Positions 1 to 5,802 of a DNA stretch of 10,213 bases are shown piece by piece (the stretch's first letter is position 1; each line of letters opens with the position of its first letter). The notes under the pieces are model-generated. The model saw only the letters and a list, made by a program, of their open reading frames with translations. It made no database searches and was not told where the DNA came from. The DNA lies in the NCBI GenBank assembly GCA_051650305.1, contig JBOFIT010000217.1:1-10213 (forward strand), given 5' to 3'. Source of the DNA: JBOFDK01 sp051650305 (GTDB lineage: Bacteria; Bacillota; Clostridia; Lachnospirales; Cellulosilyticaceae). A program made the position numbers and the translations under genes.

Positions 1-173
1 CCATAACCTAAGTTCTTCTTCACTTTAAGCATCTTGATACGTACAGTATCGCCTATCAAGGCATTGGGTACGAAAACGACGAAATCCTCGATTTTACCGA
101 TACCTTCGCCGCTGCTTCCTAGGTCATGGATCGTCAGGGTATATTCTTTATTTTTTTCTACAGGTGTATTCAT
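1..173 (-). CDS. rlmD: 23S rRNA (uracil-5-)-methyltransferase RlmD/RumA family, N-terminal part (gene continues beyond left edge)
   Basis: Only the first 57 codons are visible, beginning at an ATG at 173 preceded by a good AGGAG site. The sequence forms a TRAM domain, a small RNA-binding beta-barrel: TLTIHDLGSSGEGIGKI, then the VPNALIGDTVRIKMLKVKK stretch. A TRAM domain at the very N-terminus is typical of the RumA/RlmD/RlmCD class of SAM-dependent methyltransferases, which make 5-methyluridine in 23S rRNA. The catalytic domain, with its cysteines and SAM site, lies outside the window, so RlmD, RlmCD and TrmA-like relatives cannot be told apart here. The ribosome binding site overlaps the stop codon of the preceding 57-residue gene, so this is the last visible gene of the yhaM operon and is probably translationally coupled to that gene. 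Confidence 0.85.
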   Translation of the reverse strand, partial: MNTPVEKNKEYTLTIHDLGSSGEGIGKIEDFVVFVPNALIGDTVRIKMLKVKKNLGY

Positions 174-181
174 AAATTCTC

Positions 182-355
182 CTAATGTAATGTTTTTTTG
201 TCTTTTTCTTCTTGAAGCAATGTCTTGATAGCCATTGCCAGTGATTTTTCATCTATGTGCTCTATATGTGCTTGAAAAGCACGCTGTATATGTTGATCTA
301 ATAAAAGCGTATGTTTCTTTTTGGGTTGTTGTGTTGTCTGACTTTTATCTTTCAT
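182..355 (-). CDS. Small hypothetical protein, 57 aa
   Basis: ATG at 355, stop TAG at 182-184. The product begins MKDKSQTTQQPKKKHTLLLD and ends EEKDKKTLH. It is charged, with a Lys/Gln-rich head and then two probable amphipathic helices (about residues 18-33 and 37-52). There is no signal peptide, membrane segment, cysteine or recognisable domain. It is too short for most gene callers, but two signs support it: a G-rich ribosome binding site (AGGGGGAT) overlaps the end of the upstream nuclease gene, and its own stop overlaps the ribosome binding site of rlmD, so it fills the gap between the two genes almost exactly. The function is unknown. It could be an accessory protein of the nuclease pair or of RlmD, or merely a leader that couples translation. 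Confidence 0.6.
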   Translation of the reverse strand: MKDKSQTTQQPKKKHTLLLDQHIQRAFQAHIEHIDEKSLAMAIKTLLQEEKDKKTLH

Positions 356-366
356 CCCTTATCCCC

Positions 367-906
367 CTATCTTTTGTTGGTGCCATACCACTCACATACC
401 GTCTGCTGGCACACACAGTTTTTGCACTTGATATACGAAGGTTCACATGCTACTTCTAAGTCCCCTTCTAATAAACCACGCATCTCCTTTAATGTCTGTA
501 TCAGTTCTCGTCTAAGCTTTCTGGTATTACGTACTTTAAAGGTTTTGTTGCTGTAGACGAGTTTACCCATCTTCGGCCTACTTTCATAGACTTCTTCGAT
601 GATGATAAAGTACGCCACCAGCTGCATCAAATCCCCTGGATGAGGGACGTCTTCCTTGCATTTACCACTTTTGATCTCAAAAGGTATATAGCGCCCCGTC
701 CATGCACTTCTAAAAATATAGTCTGGCTTTCCTTGAAGTCCATGGGACTCGGCAACCAATAGCTTACCACCTTTCTCATCTGTATAAACCATCGTTGCAA
801 AAGGTTGTCCTCTCTGTACCTTATGCTTCACGGAAATCGTAGGTCGTATACACCACGTCACAAGCATTAAGATTACGACCCCTGCTATAATGAATGGCAT
901 CATCAC
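367..906 (-). CDS. Cas4/RecB-type PD-(D/E)XK nuclease core, membrane-anchored, C-terminal half of a split nuclease
   Basis: This 179-residue product starts at GTG 906 (ATG 903 is the alternative). Residues 3-20 form one membrane segment (MPFIIAGVVILMLVTWCI). The nuclease core follows: GLQGKPDYIF with the metal-binding Asp at 62, then PFEIKSGK giving E77-x-K79, then QLVAY at 95-99, the QxxxY motif of Cas4/RecB nucleases. The C-terminus has a cysteine cluster (C154, C161, C164, C166, C171) like the one that binds an Fe-S cluster in Cas4 and AddB. Missing are the N-terminal helix with the fourth cluster cysteine and the first active-site motif; both appear to be encoded by the gene just upstream, which overlaps this one by 4 nt (GTGA). 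The family would process DNA ends with 5'-3' or endonuclease activity, but the substrate is unknown. No other cas genes are nearby. Family call is confident; the function is inferred. Confidence 0.8.
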   Translation of the reverse strand: MMMPFIIAGVVILMLVTWCIRPTISVKHKVQRGQPFATMVYTDEKGGKLLVAESHGLQGKPDYIFRSAWTGRYIPFEIKSGKCKEDVPHPGDLMQLVAYFIIIEEVYESRPKMGKLVYSNKTFKVRNTRKLRRELIQTLKEMRGLLEGDLEVACEPSYIKCKNCVCQQTVCEWYGTNKR

Positions 907-1181
907 CCTATCACCATCCTTAGGATAAGTGCAAAGATGACAACGATTAGCCCCCCTTGTAAAAGCCGCTTCATACGGTATGCCTGATGATAATGGGTGT
1001 GGTGCTTCATCCCCTTCGTATAATAATTCTCATGATTGCTACTACTAAGTCCTAACGCCTTGTACTGCTCTTGCAAAGCTTTGTTTCCATAGTGTCTCTT
1101 GTAATACCACTGATAGGGGCAGTACATATAGCGGTTGATTTCATTGGCTGAAATCTTAGGCTCCTCTGTACTTTCTCTCAT
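903..1181 (-). CDS. N-terminal half of split Cas4-like nuclease, with C-terminal membrane segment
   Basis: A 92-residue product. Residues 10-32 (ISANEINRYMYCPYQWYYKR) match the first helix of Cas4/RecB-type nucleases, where a single cysteine in a YCP context (C21 here) supplies one Fe-S ligand. Residues 53-68 (YYTKGMKHHTHYHQAY) occupy the place of the family's first active-site motif, which has a conserved His. Residues 73-91 form a hydrophobic membrane segment (LLQGGLIVVIFALILRMV), and the protein then stops. There is no PD...ExK core; that lies in the next gene, whose start overlaps this stop. The ATG at 1181 overlaps the yhaM stop (ATGA), so translation is coupled on both sides. Alone it should be catalytically inactive. 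It is either a true subunit or the first part of a frameshifted gene. Confidence 0.75.
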   Translation of the reverse strand: MRESTEEPKISANEINRYMYCPYQWYYKRHYGNKALQEQYKALGLSSSNHENYYTKGMKHHTHYHQAYRMKRLLQGGLIVVIFALILRMVIG

Positions 1182-2116
1182 AAAGTAACCTTTCTAATAT
1201 TTCTGCTCAGTACTTTATGGTAGCCTAAGTACACTTCCTCTTCTTGGGCAGTCTGAAGCATCTCTTCAAACATCTTTACTTTAGAATCTGCGTTATCTGC
1301 CAAATGGACGATCATCGCTTCGATACACTTTGGACGCTTTGGTGAACCGAATTCATACTCACCATGATGTGCGAGAATGCTATGCTTTAAGATAAGTAAG
1401 GCTTCTTTTGGAAAATCTTCGATAGTCTTCGCCACGTCATTGATTTTTTCTACACCAATCATAATGTGGCCTAAAAGCTGCCCTTCATCTGTATAATCAT
1501 TCTCTGGGAAAGGTGATAATTCATAAAGTTTACCGATATCATGAAGTAAGCAGCCTGCTACCACAAGGTCATGATTCACCGCATCATAAAGTGATGCCAT
1601 GTGGGTTCCAATCTTTGTGACGTTTACCGTATGTTCAAGTAAGCCACTTAAGTAAGCATGATGCACGCTTTTCGCTGCCCCTGCCTTCATAAAGAGTGGA
1701 TAAATAGTCTCATCATAGAAAATCCCTTCCACTAAAGCCTTAAGCTTCGGCTGACTGATACCTTCAATAAAGGCAAAGAGTTCTTTCTCTAGGACTTTCA
1801 CATCTTTTGGTGTATGTGGGAGCAAGTCTTCTAAAGGACACTCACCTTCTTTTGCCTTCTGAATCTTCAAGATATTGAACTGGAGATTTTCTTGATAAGA
1901 AATGACATCCCCTTCCACATACACAATATCATCTACTTTAAAGTCTTCTATACCTGGATGTATGGACCATATCTTGCCATCTACAACCCCTGTGCGGTCT
2001 TGCAAACGTAAGGTGCAGTAGTCTTTACCATTTTTATTTTTTAGAATCTGTCTATATTTACATAGGTAGTAACCTTTAATACCTTGCTCTGGTTTTAAAT
2101 CCGCTATTAAACTCAT
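1178..2116 (-). CDS. yhaM: 3'-5' exoribonuclease YhaM family (OB-fold plus HD domain)
   Basis: I place the start at ATG 2116 (MSLIADLKPEQGIKGYYLCK) because AGGAGAG lies 5 nt before it. The open frame runs on to 2188, but those 24 extra codons cover the promoter. The resulting 312 residues agree with the usual YhaM length of about 314. Residues 10-90 form an OB-fold nucleic-acid-binding domain (KDYCTLRLQDRTGVVDGKIW). From about residue 150 comes a metal-dependent HD domain: GLLEHT (H162), LLHDIGK (H192-D193), GHIMIG (H217), LAHHGEYEFGSPKRP (H250-H251) and LADNADSK (D274). YhaM degrades RNA from the 3' end in the cytoplasm and takes part in mRNA turnover. It is the first gene of an operon with its own promoter, and its stop overlaps the next start. 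All metal ligands appear present. Confidence 0.92.
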   Translation of the reverse strand: MSLIADLKPEQGIKGYYLCKYRQILKNKNGKDYCTLRLQDRTGVVDGKIWSIHPGIEDFKVDDIVYVEGDVISYQENLQFNILKIQKAKEGECPLEDLLPHTPKDVKVLEKELFAFIEGISQPKLKALVEGIFYDETIYPLFMKAGAAKSVHHAYLSGLLEHTVNVTKIGTHMASLYDAVNHDLVVAGCLLHDIGKLYELSPFPENDYTDEGQLLGHIMIGVEKINDVAKTIEDFPKEALLILKHSILAHHGEYEFGSPKRPKCIEAMIVHLADNADSKVKMFEEMLQTAQEEEVYLGYHKVLSRNIRKVTL

Positions 2117-2121
2117 AATCG

Positions 2122-2128
2122 CTCTCCT
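2122..2128 (-). promoter_or_regulatory. Ribosome binding site that fixes the yhaM start
   Basis: AGGAGAG on the minus strand lies 5 nt before ATG 2116. No comparable site precedes the upstream in-frame candidate at 2188. This supports the shorter YhaM protein. Confidence 0.8.
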
Positions 2129-2146
2129 ATTTTTTGGTATAGTTTT

Positions 2147-2175
2147 ATAGTAGCAAATATCTGTTCGTTTTTCAA
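2147..2175 (-). promoter_or_regulatory. Sigma-A type promoter of the yhaM operon
   Basis: On the minus strand, -35 TTGAAA (2170-2175) is followed after exactly 17 nt by -10 TACTAT (2147-2152). It sits just after the htrA terminator and about 30 nt before the yhaM start codon. It would drive yhaM, the split nuclease genes, the 57-aa gene and rlmD. Confidence 0.7.
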
Positions 2176-2185
2176 CGCTTGAACA

Positions 2186-2219
2186 CACTAAAAAAGCACA
2201 AGTCTCTCCTTGTGCTTTT
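2186..2219 (-). terminator. Rho-independent terminator of htrA
   Basis: On the minus strand an 11-bp perfect stem, AAAAGCACAAG / CTTGTGCTTTT, with a 6-nt loop (GAGAGA), is followed by further T residues (GCTTTTTTAG). It begins 8 nt after the htrA stop codon. It separates htrA from the yhaM operon. Confidence 0.9.
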
Positions 2220-2226
2220 CTATCTG

Positions 2227-3561
2227 CTAGCCTTGTGTATTCATAGAAGGTACTTCTTGAAGTTTTACATCAATCGTTTTCTTCCCGGAACCACGGACAA
2301 TTTTTACTTTTACTTGGTCTCCGACCTTTTTCTCACGTAATAATTCTTTAAGTTCTTCCATCGTAGCGATACGTTGACTGTCAAATTCGATAATCACGTC
2401 GCCTGCTTGAATACCTGCTAGCTCGGCGCTACTTCCTGGTACTACTTGATGCACAAGAATCCCTACTGGAATCTCCCAATAGTTGCCGAATTCTTCAGTC
2501 ATATTAGAACCTGTGATGCCAAGACTTGGACGTACAATCTTACCATGAGCCATCAGTTCTTCTACGATAGGCTTCACATCATTAATCGGAATGGCAAAGC
2601 CCATACCTTCAATAGGTTTGTCTGAGTTTGCAAGCTTCATCGTATTGATACCGATGACCTCACCTGTAGGACCTACAAGTGCACCACCGCTATTCCCTGG
2701 ATTGATAGCTGCATCTGTCTGGATTAGATTAAGTTTCTGATCTGTAAGGCTAATCTCTCTACCTAATGCACTGATGTAGCCTACACTTACAGTGTTATAG
2801 TAAGCTTCATCGATTGGTGTACCGATCGCCACTACTTGCTCGCCCACACGTAGCGCATCACTATCCCCTAATGGTGCCACACGTATTTGACTACGCATTT
2901 CTTCTGGGATATCTTCTTTATTCACGCCTACTACTGCTATATCTGTGGATGTATCATAGCCCACAATATGTGCTGCTACCTTGGTATTGCCAAGGAAAGT
3001 AACGGTCAATGTATTTGCCCCTTCTACTACATGGGCATTGGAAATAATGTAAACTTTAGCATCATCTTGATTAAAGACTACCCCTGATCCTAAGCTTGCT
3101 TGGGAGAACTCACCCATCCAAGTGGTCATGGTGCTATTGTTATTAATGGATACCACTGAGTTACCTACCGCTTCTGCTATGGCAGGCACCGGATTCTCTC
3201 CTGGTTGTAATTGCTTGTAGCTTACTGGCTGAGTATACACCCCGCCATTACTCTTTGGTTCTTCCTTAATGCCCATCTTCTCTTTATAAAGTTGTTGTGC
3301 ATAAGGTGCCGTCAAAGCAAAGCCCGCGCCTACTGATGCCCCACCTACCATACTTACTACCAAAAGCCCTGCTACGAATTTTCCTAAGCCGCCTTTTTTC
3401 TTTTCTTTTTTCACAGACTCGGTCTTGTCTTCTTCTTTGATTGTCTCTTGGTAATAACTTGTGCTTTCTTCCACATAAGGTGCCATCGGTGTATCTCTAC
3501 TTGGTGTCGCTTCTTTATAGTCTACATCAATAATTGATTCATCTCTTTTTTGCTCATCCAT
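2227..3561 (-). CDS. htrA: Membrane-anchored HtrA/DegP-like serine protease with one PDZ domain
   Basis: 444 residues from ATG 3561, preceded by GGAGG at 7 nt. Residues 1-58 are an acidic then Lys-rich cytoplasmic tail. Residues 60-84 are a single membrane anchor (FVAGLLVVSMVGGASVGAGFA), which puts the protease outside the membrane. The trypsin-like domain covers about 125-340 with an intact triad: H177 (ISNAHVVEG), D207 (TSTDIAVV) and S291 (NPGNSGGAL). A PDZ domain follows at about 345-435 (PGSSAELAGIQAGDVIIEFD). One PDZ domain and an N-terminal anchor match HtrA/HtrB/YyxA of Gram-positives, which degrade misfolded exported proteins. It lies 98 nt downstream of a two-component system on the same strand and ends in a strong terminator. 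In Bacillus, CssRS controls htrA; control by the adjacent pair here is an inference. Confidence 0.95.
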   Translation of the reverse strand: MDEQKRDESIIDVDYKEATPSRDTPMAPYVEESTSYYQETIKEEDKTESVKKEKKKGGLGKFVAGLLVVSMVGGASVGAGFALTAPYAQQLYKEKMGIKEEPKSNGGVYTQPVSYKQLQPGENPVPAIAEAVGNSVVSINNNSTMTTWMGEFSQASLGSGVVFNQDDAKVYIISNAHVVEGANTLTVTFLGNTKVAAHIVGYDTSTDIAVVGVNKEDIPEEMRSQIRVAPLGDSDALRVGEQVVAIGTPIDEAYYNTVSVGYISALGREISLTDQKLNLIQTDAAINPGNSGGALVGPTGEVIGINTMKLANSDKPIEGMGFAIPINDVKPIVEELMAHGKIVRPSLGITGSNMTEEFGNYWEIPVGILVHQVVPGSSAELAGIQAGDVIIEFDSQRIATMEELKELLREKKVGDQVKVKIVRGSGKKTIDVKLQEVPSMNTQG

Positions 3562-3585
3562 GATTGTTCCTCCTTAGATGCATGT

Positions 3586-3629
3586 TTTATTCAATAAACG
3601 TAGTATAGCCATCGTTTTTGAATAGTATA
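3586..3629 (-). promoter_or_regulatory. Candidate htrA promoter/operator region
   Basis: The 98-nt gap upstream of htrA holds two TATACT hexamers on the minus strand (3624-3629 and 3602-3607), 16 nt apart, and a perfect AT-rich palindrome TTTATT-G-AATAAA at 3586-3598 just after the second one. Neither hexamer has a good -35 box at 16-18 nt. A promoter that needs an activator would fit, but this is a weak call. Confidence 0.3.
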
Positions 3630-3659
3630 TGAAGTCTTTGTAAAAAGAAGGTAGTATTA

Positions 3660-5150
3660 TTATGAATTGTATTTGTCTAGTGAAAAATAGAACATAACCA
3701 TTTCACCTTCGTTAGAAGTAATGCCTAGTGTCTCACCATGTTGCTTCATAATTTCTCTAACAATTACAAGCCCTATGCCCATCCCCTTCTTATCTTTACC
3801 TCTGGATAAGTCTGCTTTGTAGAAACGCTCCCATATGCTATGCTGCTCTTCTTTTGGGATCGCTGGGCCACTATTTTTAATATAAACCCATACTTTATTT
3901 TGTTTAACTAAGGTTTCTACCTCAATTGTTCCTTGTATATTAACAAATTTAAACGCATTATCTAACAAATTTTGAACAACTCTTGCGATTTTCTCTGGAT
4001 CTGCGAATACTTTTTGAACTTTTTGATTTAAAATGAGGCTCACCGTCACTTCTTTTTCTCTTGTTTGCACTTCGAAGTTATCTAATAAGTCACGAATCAT
4101 CTCATGAATGTCAAATTCCATCTTTTTAAGTGGCAGATTACCTTCTTCTAACTTATTAAGCTCTAGAATATCATTGGTCATCTTAATCATACGCTGGGAT
4201 TCATTCAGTACAATTTGCAAGTACTTTTCTTGATTCTCCACTGGAATCGTCCCATCTAACATCGCAGTCACAAAGCCTTGGATGGATGTGAGTGGCGAAC
4301 GCATATCATGGGATACATTGGCAATAAAAGCTTTTCTATTGGCATCAATCTTATCCAGCTCACTTGCCATATAATTCAGTGATACGGCTAATTGAGCGAT
4401 CTCATCTTCACCTTCAATGTCGATACGCTTGTCAAAGTCTCCATTGGCAACTTGCTTCGCTACTTTACCCATGAGTTTCAGTGGCCGTGTCATACGTCTT
4501 GATACAAAATAAATCAAAATAAAAGTCAAGAAAGTCGTCATCAATATGGCTTGGAACATGATGATACGTACTTCATCAATGGTCTTTTCGATTTGTGGCA
4601 TCGGTGTATGGATAAAGAGTGCGTACTCTACTTTATCAAAAATCTTAATCGGGTATCCTACTGTTAAAACAGAGGTATCAAAATATTCATCAAATACCCC
4701 TTGGAAAGATACGATCTTCCCATCAAAAATTTCCGCCACGATTTTCTCATTGGTGAGCTTTCTGGCCAGTACATCCGAGTCTTGATTTTCCGATACCACC
4801 AGCATACGATTATTCTTATCTACAATCCACGTAGTAGCATCCAGATAACTATCTAGTACTTCCAGCTTAAAGAAGATACGGTCAATACTTCGGCTTAATG
4901 GCTGTCTGTATTCGCCAATGGCTTGATATTCTGCTGCGATCATCTGTGCTTGCTTAAGCATAATGTCCTGGGTGTACTCCACAAAATACATCTTGAACGT
5001 ATTTGAGAAAAGTACAAAGAAGAAGACCATGACAACCATGATAATTCCTATATACAGTGTAAATAACTTACTAAATAAGGTGGCAAAGCCACCTCCTTTT
5101 TTTATCTTTCGAACTTGTAGCCCACTCCCCATACGGTTTTTATACTCCAT
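3660..5150 (-). CDS. Membrane sensor histidine kinase (HAMP-HisKA-HATPase)
   Basis: 496 residues from the furthest ATG at 5150; the true start is uncertain. Membrane segments lie at about 30-49 and 197-216 and bracket an extracytoplasmic sensor region of about 145 residues with no family I can name. A HAMP linker follows (about 217-268, RRMTRPLKLMGKVAKQVANG). The HisKA domain has the phospho-accepting H281 (NVSHDMRSPLTS). The ATPase domain has NLLDNAFKF (N box), NSGPAIP (in place of the usual DxGxG), ERFYKADLSR (F box) and GMGIGLVIV (G2 box). It should autophosphorylate and pass phosphate to the regulator encoded just upstream. From ATG 5150 the gene overlaps the regulator by 49 nt; ATG 5132 is another candidate. 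The ligand is unknown; a cell-envelope signal is likely given htrA next door. Confidence 0.92.
   Translation of the reverse strand: MEYKNRMGSGLQVRKIKKGGGFATLFSKLFTLYIGIIMVVMVFFFVLFSNTFKMYFVEYTQDIMLKQAQMIAAEYQAIGEYRQPLSRSIDRIFFKLEVLDSYLDATTWIVDKNNRMLVVSENQDSDVLARKLTNEKIVAEIFDGKIVSFQGVFDEYFDTSVLTVGYPIKIFDKVEYALFIHTPMPQIEKTIDEVRIIMFQAILMTTFLTFILIYFVSRRMTRPLKLMGKVAKQVANGDFDKRIDIEGEDEIAQLAVSLNYMASELDKIDANRKAFIANVSHDMRSPLTSIQGFVTAMLDGTIPVENQEKYLQIVLNESQRMIKMTNDILELNKLEEGNLPLKKMEFDIHEMIRDLLDNFEVQTREKEVTVSLILNQKVQKVFADPEKIARVVQNLLDNAFKFVNIQGTIEVETLVKQNKVWVYIKNSGPAIPKEEQHSIWERFYKADLSRGKDKKGMGIGLVIVREIMKQHGETLGITSNEGEMVMFYFSLDKYNS
5078..5098 (-). promoter_or_regulatory. Hairpin overlapping a strong Shine-Dalgarno sequence at the regulator-kinase junction
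   Basis: Just after the regulator stop, the minus strand reads AAGGAGG (5092-5098), then a perfect 7-bp hairpin AGGTGGC-TTT-GCCACCT (5088-5094 with 5078-5084). The stem takes in the last bases of the Shine-Dalgarno site. No U-tract follows, so it is not a normal terminator. It may limit kinase translation relative to the regulator, or may only reflect the coding sequence (KKGGGFAT). Confidence 0.4.
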
Positions 5151-5788
5151 GGATGATCACCTTCAAACTTGTCTCTTAGTCTTTTAATGTGTACGTCTAC
5201 TGTACGTGTATCCCCTACGAAATCATAGCCCCAAATCTTGTCCAGTAATTGCTCGCGGGTAAAGACTTGCTTTGGATGGCTTGCTAGGAAGTACAGTACT
5301 TCTAACTCTTTTGGTGGTAATTCTACAAGGCTTCCTTGGTACGTTACTGAATAATTATCTTTATCAATGACTAAATCTTCAAGGACGATACGGTTCTTAC
5401 TTTCTTCTACCACATCTTCTTTCACACTACGTCTAAGGACTGCCTTTACACGAGCGATTAGTTCTTTTGGATCGAAAGGCTTCGCTATATAGTCGTCAGC
5501 ACCTAGTTCTAAGCCCAGTACTTTATCGAATACATCGCATTTTGCCGTAAGCATAATGATAGGTGTTTTGCTGGTTTTACGAATGCCTTTACAAACGTCA
5601 TAGCCATCCATTTCTGGTAGCATGACATCTAGTAAGATAAGGTCTGGTTCGTAGCTACTGTACACTTCCAATGCTTGTCTCCCACTATATACCTCTTCGG
5701 TATCGTACCCTTCTTTTTGTAAATAAAGGGAGATGAGCTCTGCGATATTGGTGTCATCATCTACTACAAGTATTTTTGTCTTATTCAT
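5102..5788 (-). CDS. OmpR/PhoB-family response regulator
   Basis: 228 residues, the standard length for this family. ATG at 5788 has GGAGG 6 nt upstream. The receiver domain (1-120) shows the acidic pocket D10-D12 (VVDDDTN), the phosphorylation site D54 (ILLDVMLPEMDG), T81 (MLTAK) and K103 (AKPFDP). The winged-helix DNA-binding domain (about 132-228) shows LPPKELEVLYFLASHP, the recognition region TRTVDVHIKRLRDKF and the wing IKTVWGVGYKFE. Phosphorylation by the adjacent kinase should promote dimerisation and promoter binding. It starts 14 nt after mutS2 ends, so the two are probably co-transcribed. Neighbouring htrA is a plausible target. It resembles PhoP/WalR-type regulators, but I cannot assign an ortholog. 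Confidence 0.95.
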   Translation of the reverse strand: MNKTKILVVDDDTNIAELISLYLQKEGYDTEEVYSGRQALEVYSSYEPDLILLDVMLPEMDGYDVCKGIRKTSKTPIIMLTAKCDVFDKVLGLELGADDYIAKPFDPKELIARVKAVLRRSVKEDVVEESKNRIVLEDLVIDKDNYSVTYQGSLVELPPKELEVLYFLASHPKQVFTREQLLDKIWGYDFVGDTRTVDVHIKRLRDKFEGDHPWSIKTVWGVGYKFER

Positions 5789-5802
5789 AAGTATCCTCCA
5801 AA

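Noticed and set aside
34..459. Plus-strand open frames of 60-80 codons at the left edge (34-228, 235-459)
   Set aside because: They are antisense to rlmD, the 57-aa gene and the nuclease core, lack ribosome binding sites and show no domain.
367..1181. A CRISPR-Cas adaptation locus, because of the Cas4-like motifs
   Set aside because: No repeats, cas1, cas2 or effector genes are visible, and neighbouring genes are housekeeping. Cas4-type domains also occur in non-CRISPR nucleases.
2117..2188. The longer YhaM N-terminus starting at 2188
   Set aside because: It covers the -35 and -10 boxes, lacks a ribosome binding site and gives a Cys/Lys-rich extension unlike the family.
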